Shown one piece after another: positions 56,350-64,000 of a stretch of 64,000 nt of DNA. The notes under the pieces are model-generated. The model had not been told where the DNA came from. It made no database searches and saw nothing but the letters and a program-made list of their open reading frames with translations. The position numbers were made by a program, and so were the translations under genes. Within the stretch, counting starts at the first letter, position 1; every line of letters starts with the position of its first letter. Origin of the DNA: CAZBSE01 sp964494385 (GTDB lineage Bacteria > Actinomycetota > Humimicrobiia > Humimicrobiales > Humimicrobiaceae); contig CAZBSE010000004.1 in assembly GCA_964494385.1 (NCBI GenBank), forward strand, positions 1 to 64,000, in the 5' to 3' direction.

Positions 56350-57305
56350 TCAAGACTTTCACCAGCTTTTAACCTGTATCCATTAATAAAATCAGCTGCA
56401 GGCATTGCCTTTTTGCCCTGGGGCTGCAGCAGTTCAATTTTTACTATTTCATTTCCGCCGCACTTGACCAAAATACCTTTTTCTCTGTCTGCTTCTATTA
56501 TGGAACCATTTTTATCGCCTCCGGCAGTCTCAGGTTTATAAGGATAGGTGTCCTTATCTATAACACCGGCTTTAAGAATTTTAATTCTCAAATTCCTCCA
56601 CAGGCAGTAAGCTCCCGGTTTCATGCTGAGAGCCCTGATTTTATTAATTATTTCCGGAGCACCCGTGTTCCAGTTTATTTTCAGATCCTCTTTGGTTATT
56701 TTATGGCTGTATACTATATTATCACTATCCTGGGGGTAGGGCTTCAGGTTTTTGCTTTCCGCCAGATCAAGTACCGATATAATAAGGGGAACTCCGAATT
56801 TTATGGATTTCTGCTCAAGACTGTCCCTGTTGTCATCCTTTTCCACCCTAAATTTTACCTGGGCATATATTCCCCCGGCATCTACCTCGCCTGCGACCTC
56901 GATGATGCTGACGCCGCCAACATCATCACCGTTTAAAAGCGTGCTTATAATAGGCGTTGGACCCCTGTATCTGGGCAAAAGCGAAGGGTGCATATTAAAC
57001 CACTTTGCAGCGGTTAGTTTAAATATTTCTTCAGGAAATATCCTGCCGAAAGAAACCACTACTACGGCATCAAATTTCAATTTTTTAAATTCTTTAAAAA
57101 AAATATCATCAAGCTTTTCAATCTGGGTCAAATCTATTCCCAGCCCGGCGGCCGCTTCCTTCACTACATTGGGGACAATCTTTTTTCCCCTTCCGGCAGG
57201 TTTGTCTGCAATAGTTACAACCAGAGATATCTTATGCCTGGAGTTGTATATTCCTTCCAAAAAAGGAACCGAGATTTCAGAAGACCCGAAGAATAATATA
57301 TTCAA
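56346..57305 (-). CDS. fmt: Methionyl-tRNA formyltransferase
   Basis: Formylates initiator Met-tRNA. The 319-residue protein has MNILFFGSSEISVPFL at the N-terminus, the catalytic region FNMHPSLLPRYRGPTPI and the D in EVDAGGIY, and a C-terminal OB-type domain. Works with Def encoded immediately upstream. Confidence 0.95.
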   Translation of the reverse strand: MNILFFGSSEISVPFLEGIYNSRHKISLVVTIADKPAGRGKKIVPNVVKEAAAGLGIDLTQIEKLDDIFFKEFKKLKFDAVVVVSFGRIFPEEIFKLTAAKWFNMHPSLLPRYRGPTPIISTLLNGDDVGGVSIIEVAGEVDAGGIYAQVKFRVEKDDNRDSLEQKSIKFGVPLIISVLDLAESKNLKPYPQDSDNIVYSHKITKEDLKINWNTGAPEIINKIRALSMKPGAYCLWRNLRIKILKAGVIDKDTYPYKPETAGGDKNGSIIEADREKGILVKCGGNEIVKIELLQPQGKKAMPAADFINGYRLKAGESLE

Positions 57306-57315
57306 TCAACTTCTC

Positions 57316-57819
57316 CTATTGCTCTATATTTAATTTTAAATCACTGATCCTGGACAGCAGCTCACTCTTTGATTTTTTATCAAGGTGGTCCATATATAAT
57401 ATCCCGTTCAAATGATCCACTTCGTGCTGAAATATTCTTGCCAGCAAACCTTCTGCTGTAAGCGTTATCTTATTGCCCTTTAAATCCATTGCCTTTACCT
57501 TGATTTTGTTAAATCTTTTAACCTGAAAACCTTTTATTGAATATATGCTGAGGCAGCCTTCGTCACCTTCCATTTTTTTATCATCTAAAACTTTAATCAC
57601 AGGATTTATGAATGCCTGTATCTTCGCGCCAATATTAACAATAATCACTCTCCTGGTTACTCCTATCTGCGGAGCGGCCAGACCCACTCCACCCATCTCA
57701 TTCATGGTATCGGTCATATCCTTTACCAGCTTCCTGAGCTTACTGTCTATTTTTTCTACTTCTTTGCTTCTTTCCCTTAAACCCGGGTCCCCGGTTTTCC
57801 TAATTTCTTTAACCGCCAT
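57316..57819 (-). CDS. def: Peptide deformylase
   Basis: Removes the formyl group from nascent proteins. The 167-residue metalloenzyme has all three motifs: GVGLAAPQIG, EGCLSI and QHEVDHLNG. Between priA and fmt. Confidence 0.96.
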   Translation of the reverse strand: MAVKEIRKTGDPGLRERSKEVEKIDSKLRKLVKDMTDTMNEMGGVGLAAPQIGVTRRVIIVNIGAKIQAFINPVIKVLDDKKMEGDEGCLSIYSIKGFQVKRFNKIKVKAMDLKGNKITLTAEGLLARIFQHEVDHLNGILYMDHLDKKSKSELLSRISDLKLNIEQ

Positions 57820-57837
57820 TTTAAATCCCCCGTTATC

Positions 57838-60099
57838 TTATAAGATCCATACCGGATCAACATCCACAATTATTTTATTCTCACCGAACTTTTTAAATCT
57901 TTTTAATATAACAGCCAGCTTTTTACCCAGATCTTCTATATCCCCTGATTTTATCATTATATGCCACCTGTAAAATAAATTCACTTTATGAAAAGGTGCA
58001 GGAGCCGGGCCAAGAATACTATTACCTATTTTAATCACTCTGCTTATTTCCGCAAATAATTGTTCGATATTTTTCTTTACCTTTTCTTCTTTTTTGCCTG
58101 ATACTATTATATTCACCAGATTGGAAAAAGGAGGATAGGAGAGTTCTTTCCTGTTTGCCAGTTCCTGCCGGTAAAATGACTCATAATCCATTTCCAATAT
58201 ATTTTTCATAACACTGCTGTCGGGATTATAGGTTTGTATTATCACCCTTCCCTTTTTTTTCTCCCTCCCTGCCCTTCCTGAAACCTGTGTAATCAGCTGA
58301 TAGACTCTTTCATTCATATGATAATCAGGGAGTGCCAGCATACTGTCACAATTAATAACTCCTACCAAAGTGACATCCCCGATATCCAGGCCCTTTGCAA
58401 CCATCTGTGTCCCGATTAAAATTGATTTTCCGGGAGAAATGAATTTTTTAAGTATTTCCTGATGGGACTTTCTTTTTGATGTTACATCTGAATCCATTCT
58501 CAGTATGGGTATGCCTTTAAATCTGTCCTGCAGTTTGGACTGGACCCTCTGTATCCCCGTACCGTATAAAAAGATGCTGTCCGCACCGCAAACCGGGCAC
58601 TTGCCCGTATAATTTTGTTCTCTTCCGCAGTGATGGCAAACCAGTCTCCTGCGGTCGCTGTGATAGTTAAAAGAAAGGTCACAGGCACTGCATTTAGGTA
58701 CGCTGCCGCATTTGCTGCATATGACAAAATTACTGTATCCCCTTCTGTTTAAAAATATAATTACCTTATTATCTTTTTCCAGCTCTTCTCTTATTGCAGT
58801 AAATAATTTACCGGTAATAACCGTGTCCTCTTTTAGGCGGTTGATGCGCCTTAGATCAACTGCCTCCATCTCCAGAAAACTTGTGCTTCTGGCCTTGATC
58901 GGAACATTCAGCAGGGTAAAATCTTTTTCTTTTTCCGCTCTGTACCTTGTGACAACCGATGGTGTGGCACTGCCCATAACCACTGGAATATCCAGTATTT
59001 CTCCAAGTTTGATTGCTACATCCTGGGTATTATATCTGACCAGGGTTCCTTCTTTATAGGAAGGGTCGTGCTCCTCATCCAGTATAATTATACCAAGACT
59101 GCTGACAGGCGCGAAAATCGCGGACCTTGTTCCGATTATTATGTCAAATTTGTTTTCCCATATATCCAGCCATCTTTCATAGCGTTCCGCTTCACTCATA
59201 TTGGAATGATAGACGCAAACCCTGGGTCCGAATTCGCGTTCAAATCTTGAATAAAGCTGAGGGGTCAAAGAAATCTCAGGAGTCAGGATAATCGCTTTCT
59301 TTTTTTTCTCCAGGATTTTTTTGCATGCGGCCATATAGATCTCTGTTTTGCCGCTGCCGGCCACGCCCTGGATTAAAAATTTGTGATAAGCTTCCTTTTG
59401 TATGTAATTGTCTATGGCACCGACGGCATTTTTCTGATAGGAATTCAGGATTATATTTTTTTTAAGGCTCCCTCCACCCTGGTATTCGTATCTAAAATCC
59501 CTATTCTGCCTTTTTTTTACAACGGACACGATCCCTCTGCCGGCAAGACCGGCCAGACTGGAGTAGCCTGAACCCGTATCCCTTATCAGCTTTTCTTTTG
59601 GAACCTCACCGGACAACATCAGATAATCAATTATTTTTTTTCGGGAAGAATTTATTTTCCAGTTTATATCATCCTTTGCAAGATTATATTTATCCCTGTT
59701 TAAACTCACATAATCCTTAAATTTAAGCCCGATTCTGCGGTGAATAATTGCTTTCTTGTATTTTCCTCCCGGGGGCAGAAAAAATTTGATGACGCTTCCC
59801 AGCGGTTGGACATAGTATTTACTGATCCATCTTATAAGTTCCAGCTTTTTAAAGTTAAAAACAGGCCTGCTGCCTATTACCTTTATGATATCCTTTAATT
59901 GATTATTACCGATTTCAGATTTGTTTTTGACTCCTACGATGAAGCCGACTTCAATCCTGTTTTGAAAAGGAACCAGAACAATTTTTCCGGTATCAATATC
60001 AGAACATAAACCGGGGGGTATTCTGTAGTCAAAAGCATGGTCGATATCGAAGGCTTTTATATCTATATAAATCTCTGCATATTTGTTTTTTATGCCCAT
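57838..60099 (-). CDS. priA: Primosomal protein N' (replication restart helicase PriA)
   Basis: Recognises stalled forks and reloads the replisome. The 753-residue protein has a 3'-DNA-binding N-terminal domain, helicase motif I GVAGSGKTE, DEEHDPSYKEG box, eight Cys in the zinc insert (CSKCGSVPKCSACDL; CHHCGREQNYTGKCPVCGA), and the late helicase motifs (GTQMVAKGLDI; QVSGRAGR). Full length with intact ATPase motifs, unlike the degenerate PriA of many Actinobacteria. Confidence 0.95.
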   Translation of the reverse strand: MGIKNKYAEIYIDIKAFDIDHAFDYRIPPGLCSDIDTGKIVLVPFQNRIEVGFIVGVKNKSEIGNNQLKDIIKVIGSRPVFNFKKLELIRWISKYYVQPLGSVIKFFLPPGGKYKKAIIHRRIGLKFKDYVSLNRDKYNLAKDDINWKINSSRKKIIDYLMLSGEVPKEKLIRDTGSGYSSLAGLAGRGIVSVVKKRQNRDFRYEYQGGGSLKKNIILNSYQKNAVGAIDNYIQKEAYHKFLIQGVAGSGKTEIYMAACKKILEKKKKAIILTPEISLTPQLYSRFEREFGPRVCVYHSNMSEAERYERWLDIWENKFDIIIGTRSAIFAPVSSLGIIILDEEHDPSYKEGTLVRYNTQDVAIKLGEILDIPVVMGSATPSVVTRYRAEKEKDFTLLNVPIKARSTSFLEMEAVDLRRINRLKEDTVITGKLFTAIREELEKDNKVIIFLNRRGYSNFVICSKCGSVPKCSACDLSFNYHSDRRRLVCHHCGREQNYTGKCPVCGADSIFLYGTGIQRVQSKLQDRFKGIPILRMDSDVTSKRKSHQEILKKFISPGKSILIGTQMVAKGLDIGDVTLVGVINCDSMLALPDYHMNERVYQLITQVSGRAGREKKKGRVIIQTYNPDSSVMKNILEMDYESFYRQELANRKELSYPPFSNLVNIIVSGKKEEKVKKNIEQLFAEISRVIKIGNSILGPAPAPFHKVNLFYRWHIMIKSGDIEDLGKKLAVILKRFKKFGENKIIVDVDPVWIL

Positions 60100-60113
60100 T
60101 TAAAACATGAAGA

Positions 60114-61319
60114 TTATTTAAGGCCCAGCATTTTCTTGATATCATCTACTTTATCCAGTTTTTCCCATGTAAAATCCCTGTCATGCCTCCCAAAATGTCC
60201 GTAAGCAGCGGTTTTTCTGTAAATTGGCCTCAGCAGATTCAAATTTTTTATAATAGCTGCCGGTCTTAAATCAAATACTTCCCTTACCGTTTTCTCGATT
60301 TTTTTAACATCTACTTTTTCGGTCCCGAATGTCTCCACCATGACCGATATGGGATGTGAAACACCTATGGCATAAGCTATCTCTATTTCCAGCTTATCGG
60401 CAGCTCCGCTGGCCACCAGGTTTTTTGCGGCATGCCTCGCAGCGTAAGCCGCAGATCTGTCAACCTTGGAAGGATCTTTTCCGGAGAAACAGCCTCCTCC
60501 GTGCCTTGCTGTCCCGCCATAGGTATCTACAATGATTTTCCTTCCTGTAAGCCCGGTGTCACCCATAGGCCCCCCGATGGTAAACTCACCTGTCGGATTT
60601 ACAAACAATTTCATATCCTTGCTTAAATACTGCTCGGGTATAATCGGTTTTATAACAAACTCCCTGATATCCGGTTTTATTTGCGTATCTATATCGATGC
60701 GGGGAGCGTGCTGGGTAGCTATTACAATAGTCTCTACTGAAACGGGCTTGCCGTCCACGTATCTTACGGTCACCTGTGATTTACCATCGGGACGCAGATA
60801 TGGCAGGATCCCGGCCTTTCTGACCTCTGATAAACGGTGGGCCAGCTTGTGGGCCAGCTGGATAGGAAGGGGCATCAATTCCTCGGTTTCATTGCAGGCA
60901 TAGCCGAACATCATCCCCTGATCCCCGGCACCCTGGGAATCAAATTCATTTTCATAGCCGTTTCCAACCCTTGCCTCATAAGCATTCCTAACTCCCTGTG
61001 CAATATTAGGCGACTGTTTTCCTATAGAAGAAATAATACCGCAGGTCTCACAGTCGAATCCGTATTTTGCCCTGGTATAGCCGATACTTTTTATAACCTC
61101 TCTTACAACATCCGGTATTTCCACATAGGTTGAAGTGGTAACCTCGCCTGCTACCACTACGATACCGGTTTTAAGCAGCGTTTCTATAGCAGTTCTGCAT
61201 CCCGGATCTTCAGCTATTATAGCGTCGAGAATAGCATCCGAAATTTGATCCGCCATCTTGTCGGGATGACCCTCGGTAACCGATTCTGAAGTAAACAAGA
61301 AATCTCTTTTCTTTGACAT
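60114..61319 (-). CDS. metK: S-adenosylmethionine synthetase
   Basis: Makes SAM from Met and ATP. The 401-residue protein has [20 protein letters not shown] at the N-terminus, [16 protein letters not shown], and the P-loop-like region [18 protein letters not shown]. No SAM riboswitch is visible in the 26-bp gap to coaBC. Confidence 0.97.
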   Translation of the reverse strand: MSKKRDFLFTSESVTEGHPDKMADQISDAILDAIIAEDPGCRTAIETLLKTGIVVVAGEVTTSTYVEIPDVVREVIKSIGYTRAKYGFDCETCGIISSIGKQSPNIAQGVRNAYEARVGNGYENEFDSQGAGDQGMMFGYACNETEELMPLPIQLAHKLAHRLSEVRKAGILPYLRPDGKSQVTVRYVDGKPVSVETIVIATQHAPRIDIDTQIKPDIREFVIKPIIPEQYLSKDMKLFVNPTGEFTIGGPMGDTGLTGRKIIVDTYGGTARHGGGCFSGKDPSKVDRSAAYAARHAAKNLVASGAADKLEIEIAYAIGVSHPISVMVETFGTEKVDVKKIEKTVREVFDLRPAAIIKNLNLLRPIYRKTAAYGHFGRHDRDFTWEKLDKVDDIKKMLGLK

Positions 61320-61345
61320 TATTCCTCCTATATAAATACTATAAG

Positions 61346-62563
61346 CTAATTTTGATCTTTTATAATTTCATCCCAGATTCCTCTTGCAATGATTCTTTTC
61401 ATGCTTCTGGCCAATTTCTTTACGGAGCCGTCTTTTTTTATTATATCAACCTGATTATAATCGCTTTCCATCCCTATATCATCCCTGGAGATGTCATTGG
61501 CCACTATCATATCAATATTTCTACTTTTGAGTTTCTCTAAAACATCTTTAATCTTATAATTGCTTTCAGCAGCGAAACCCGCTATATACTGCTTGCCTTT
61601 TCTTTCCCTGACCAAAAGTTCCAGTATGTTCTGGTTTTCCTTAAACTTTATTTTTGATAATATATCATTTTTTTTCTTTAACTTAAAATTATATTTCCTG
61701 CAGGGCACGATATCGCTTACTGCTGCCGCCATAATGGTAATATCACTGTCTTTAAAATACTTCAGCAGAGCTTTCTTCATCTCACTGCTGTCCCCGACAT
61801 ATTTAACATCTGCTCCATAGGGCCTTGTCAAATTCCCGGCTGTACTTATAAGAATTACTCTTTTTGCTCCCCTGAAGCAGGCCTCTTCAGCCAGAGCATG
61901 GCCCATTTTACCGCTGGACCTGTTGGATATATATCTTACGGTGTCAATAAACTCCCTGGTACCGCCTGCTGTTATTATGACTTTCTTTCCGCTAAGATCG
62001 GAACTATAGGTTAGAAGCTCCGCCAATCTTTCGATTATGACATCCTCGTCTTCCAGCCTCCCTGTTCCTTTTTCCCCGCAGGCAAGACTGCCGGTTCCGG
62101 GTCCTATAAAAAAATATTTTCCTGCTTCTTTTAGCCTGGTAATGTTTTTCTGAATTATTGGGTCAAGATACATACTTTCGTTCATAGCCGGTGCAATCAA
62201 AACCGGACAGGCGGCCGAAACTGCTGATGTGGTCAGGAAATTATCACAGACGCCGTAAGATAATTTGGAAATTACATCGGCTGATGCAGGCGCAATTAAA
62301 AAAACATCCGCGCTGTGAGAAAGTGAGATATGGTAAATCTCATCTTCATTTACGAATTGTTCCACTATGGTTTTATTTCCGCATATGGAACTGAAAGTAA
62401 CGGGACCCACAAAGTTTAAAGCATTGGGAGTCATTACAGGAACTACACTGGCACCCATACCGACCAGCTTGCTGCAGATTGCAGCTGCTTTATATGCCGC
62501 AATGGATGCCGTGATTCCCAGAACTATCTTTTTTTTTATAAATATGGATTTATACAAAGCCAA
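61346..62563 (-). CDS. coaBC: Bifunctional phosphopantothenoylcysteine synthetase/decarboxylase
   Basis: Two CoA-pathway steps in one protein. The 405-residue product has an N-terminal flavoprotein CoaC domain ([33 protein letters not shown]) and a C-terminal CoaB domain ([25 protein letters not shown]). Start at TTG 62563; an A9 run close to the start is in frame here. It starts 8 nt after rpoZ. Confidence 0.95.
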   Translation of the reverse strand: MALYKSIFIKKKIVLGITASIAAYKAAAICSKLVGMGASVVPVMTPNALNFVGPVTFSSICGNKTIVEQFVNEDEIYHISLSHSADVFLIAPASADVISKLSYGVCDNFLTTSAVSAACPVLIAPAMNESMYLDPIIQKNITRLKEAGKYFFIGPGTGSLACGEKGTGRLEDEDVIIERLAELLTYSSDLSGKKVIITAGGTREFIDTVRYISNRSSGKMGHALAEEACFRGAKRVILISTAGNLTRPYGADVKYVGDSSEMKKALLKYFKDSDITIMAAAVSDIVPCRKYNFKLKKKNDILSKIKFKENQNILELLVRERKGKQYIAGFAAESNYKIKDVLEKLKSRNIDMIVANDISRDDIGMESDYNQVDIIKKDGSVKKLARSMKRIIARGIWDEIIKDQN

Positions 62564-62571
62564 ATCTGAAC

Positions 62572-62814
62572 CTATTTGGTTTCCTTCTCTTTTTTATTAA
62601 AAACTACTTTTTTTTCTTTTATTTCGTTAAAGGCAATTTCCAGCGGATCATGTGATTCCACATCAACCAGCGGCTTCACCACATCTATTCTTTCCATGTT
62701 TTTTTGTGCCGAAAAATAATCTCCAAGCTCCCTTGCTCTCTTCGCTGCAGCCACACATAATTTATACTTGCTTTCTATGCTTTTTCTGTACTCATCAATA
62801 TATTCTATTTTCAT
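62572..62814 (-). CDS. rpoZ: RNA polymerase omega subunit
   Basis: The 80-residue protein has the omega core KYKLCVAAAKRARELGDY and the later DPLEIAFNEIKEKKV segment. Standard position between gmk and coaBC. Confidence 0.9.
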   Translation of the reverse strand: MKIEYIDEYRKSIESKYKLCVAAAKRARELGDYFSAQKNMERIDVVKPLVDVESHDPLEIAFNEIKEKKVVFNKKEKETK

Positions 62815-62822
62815 CTACTTGG

Positions 62823-63389
62823 TTACCTTCCTTTTTTTAGATTCAGAACCTTTTTTAAATTTAGTAAAGCATCATTATAATTATTATTTACTATTATGCA
62901 ATCATAGTATTTCTTGTATTTGAGTTCCTCTTTTGCAATTTCCAGTCTTTCTTTAATTTTTTCCGTGCTGTCGACACCTCTTTTTCTGATCCTTTCCTTC
63001 AGTTCCTTAAATGAAGAAGTGGTAATAAAAATCAAATATGCATCTTTTATTTTTTCTGCCACCTTCATGGCACCACTGACTTCAATCACCAGGATTATGT
63101 TCTTACCCTCTTTCAGGCTGTCAATTACGAATTTTTTAGGGGTTCCATAGAGATTACCGGCATAAGGTGCCCATTCAAGCAGCATATCGTTTTCTATAAG
63201 TTCCCTGAATTTTTCATCACTTACAAAATGGTATTGACTGCCGCTGATATCGCCTTTTCTCCTGGGCCTGGTAGTGACTGAGACGGATCTTATAAAATCG
63301 CCGGATTTATTTAATATATCATTGACAAGGCTGCTTTTCCCCGAACCCGAGGGTCCGGATACAATAAATAATTTTCCTTTAACTGCCAT
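62823..63389 (-). CDS. gmk: Guanylate kinase
   Basis: The 188-residue protein has the P-loop GPSGSGKSSLV near 10-20, the SVTTRPRRKGD GMP-binding motif and EWAPYAGNLYGTPK. Follows mihF by 22 nt. Confidence 0.96.
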   Translation of the reverse strand: MAVKGKLFIVSGPSGSGKSSLVNDILNKSGDFIRSVSVTTRPRRKGDISGSQYHFVSDEKFRELIENDMLLEWAPYAGNLYGTPKKFVIDSLKEGKNIILVIEVSGAMKVAEKIKDAYLIFITTSSFKELKERIRKRGVDSTEKIKERLEIAKEELKYKKYYDCIIVNNNYNDALLNLKKVLNLKKGR

Positions 63390-63411
63390 AGAACATTTAA
63401 AAACCGGCAGC

Positions 63412-63732
63412 CTAAGTTATATTAAAAAACTTATAAAAACTGCCTTTTTGCTTGCTGCCCAATCCGCCAACTTTCTTATTGGGACTTATCTTTAAATCTT
63501 TTAAAATTTTTAAAGCATTGACTTTCCCGTTTCCGGGTAATGCGCTTACCAGATTTATGACCTTCATATTTATTACATATTCCCTAAAGGGCTCTTCTCC
63601 TTTAAAAAGCGACTTTATGTCAAGTTTTCCCTTTTTTAGCAGATTTTTAATCTCGGCCCTCTTTTTCCTCACCTGCCTGGCTTTGTCCAGACCCTTCTTT
63701 CTGTCGCTGTCGCTTAAATTATTTAAAGACAT
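63412..63732 (-). CDS. mihF: mIHF-type integration host factor (actinobacterial family)
   Basis: The 106-residue basic protein fits the mycobacterial-type IHF family: an N-terminal helix with QVRKKRAEIKNLLKKGK (20-36), and a helix-two-turn-helix DNA-binding part with LPGNGKVNALKIL (65-77) and KVGGLGSKQ (87-95). It is unrelated to HU/IHF of Proteobacteria. Position directly before gmk is the actinobacterial arrangement. A GGAG Shine-Dalgarno and own promoter precede it. Confidence 0.88.
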   Translation of the reverse strand: MSLNNLSDSDRKKGLDKARQVRKKRAEIKNLLKKGKLDIKSLFKGEEPFREYVINMKVINLVSALPGNGKVNALKILKDLKISPNKKVGGLGSKQKGSFYKFFNIT

Positions 63733-63768
63733 AGAGCTCCTCGTTGGTTAAAAAATTAAATACATTAT

Positions 63769-63797
63769 AGTATACAAATATATATACTTAATATCAA
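63769..63797 (-). promoter_or_regulatory. Promoter of mihF-gmk-rpoZ operon
   Basis: Minus strand: -35 TTGATA (63792-63797), 17-bp spacer, -10 TATACT (63769-63774), about 37 bp before the mihF start. It lies in the gap after the pyrE-like gene. Confidence 0.6.
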
Positions 63798-63803
63798 CCT
63801 TTT

Positions 63804-64000
63804 TTACTGATTGTCAACAGTTATTTTCCTGGAACCGGGATATATAAGGGGAATGTTGTCCCTGCAAAGCATACACTGGGAAGGCCTGTTTATTTTAATA
63901 TCAAGTTTTATAAGATAATAATATGGACAGCCGAGCCTTAAGTCTTCCGACCGGTCAACTATACTTATTACGGCTTTTACATCCGCCCCTCTTTCTTTGC
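63804..64000 (-). CDS. pyrE: Orotate phosphoribosyltransferase-like protein, C-terminal part
   Basis: The final 65 codons before TAA at 63804 read KERGADVKAVISIVDRSEDL and end CMLCRDNIPLIYPGSRKITV. The AVISIVDRSE segment and the C-terminal CxxC...PGSR signature are typical of PyrE-like phosphoribosyltransferases of the pyrimidine pathway. The start lies beyond the right edge. Neighbouring pyr and mihF-gmk genes are typical for Actinobacteria (which more often have pyrF here). Confidence 0.75.
   Translation of the reverse strand, partial: KERGADVKAVISIVDRSEDLRLGCPYYYLIKLDIKINRPSQCMLCRDNIPLIYPGSRKITVDNQ

Noticed and set aside
1..64000. CRISPR arrays, insertion sequences, prophage genes and tRNA genes
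   Set aside because: None seen: no spaced direct repeats, no transposase motifs, and the gaps are too short or lack cloverleaf-like sequence. The only recombinase (xerC-like) fits the housekeeping family.

Overview
The window is a 64 kb piece of a low-GC bacterial chromosome made almost entirely of housekeeping genes, nearly all on the minus strand. The gene order (pyrE-like, mihF, gmk, rpoZ, coaBC, metK, priA, def, fmt, rsmB; DAK2 kinase, rsmD, coaD, DivIVA-like, rpmF, plsX, acpP, rnc, smc, ftsY, ffh, rpsP, khpA, rimM, trmD, rplS, lepB, rnhB, yraN, comM, dprA, xerC, rpsB, tsf, pyrH, frr, uppS; infB, rbfA, nrnA, truB, ribF, rpsO, pnp, M16 protease, dapB, dapA, rnj, ftsK, cinA, recA) is the order familiar from Actinobacteria. 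An mIHF-type DNA-binding protein next to gmk points the same way. The base composition is strongly AT-rich, so the best guess is an uncultured, probably anaerobic, deep-branching low-GC actinobacterial-type lineage. This is inference: the ~377 bases of 16S rRNA at the left edge would settle it by database comparison.

Layout, left to right: the 5' end of a 16S rRNA gene with tandem promoters and a boxA (1-575); recA, thpR, cinA, ftsK, RNase J, dapA, dapB, an M16 protease, pnp, rpsO, ribF, truB, nrnA, rbfA, infB and nusA (0.6-20.2 kb); recD2, proS, ispG, rseP, uppS, frr, pyrH, tsf and rpsB (20.4-29.6 kb); xerC-like, an unknown gene, dprA, comM, a GAF-PAS-HD-GYP signalling protein and yraN (29.8-36.9 kb); rnhB to smc/rnc/acpP/plsX (37-47 kb); an ADP-forming acyl-CoA synthetase with a BioD/DRTGG partner, inserted between rpmF and plsX (47-50.6 kb); DivIVA-like, coaD, rsmD and the DAK2 kinase (50.7-54 kb); the only plus-strand genes, rpmB and a decayed 2TM-domain gene (54.2-54.7 kb); then rsmB to mihF and the end of a pyrE-like gene (54.9-64 kb). 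The genes cover translation, ribosome maturation, RNA decay, recombination, protein export, and isoprenoid, lysine, fatty-acid and cofactor synthesis. Most are separated by a few bases or overlap, so they are likely co-transcribed in long units.

The most unusual points are: (1) an SMC of only 772 residues with complete ATPase heads, shortened coiled-coil arms and no recognisable hinge; (2) a 450-residue prolyl-tRNA synthetase lacking the editing insertion domain; (3) several genes whose reading frame or start codon is off by one base (truB at a T9A8 tract, the M16 protease at an A5 tract, rsmD and yraN without a usable in-frame start), which are either assembly errors, transcriptional slippage or non-canonical starts; (4) a promoter placing comM on a leaderless mRNA, an intrinsic terminator inside the putative nusA leader, and a 9-bp leader hairpin before rpsB; (5) absence of genes normally expected in these clusters (cdsA, dxr, rimP, pgsA, recG). 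No CRISPR array, insertion sequence, prophage or tRNA gene was seen, and there is no convincing defence or novel gene-cluster system.
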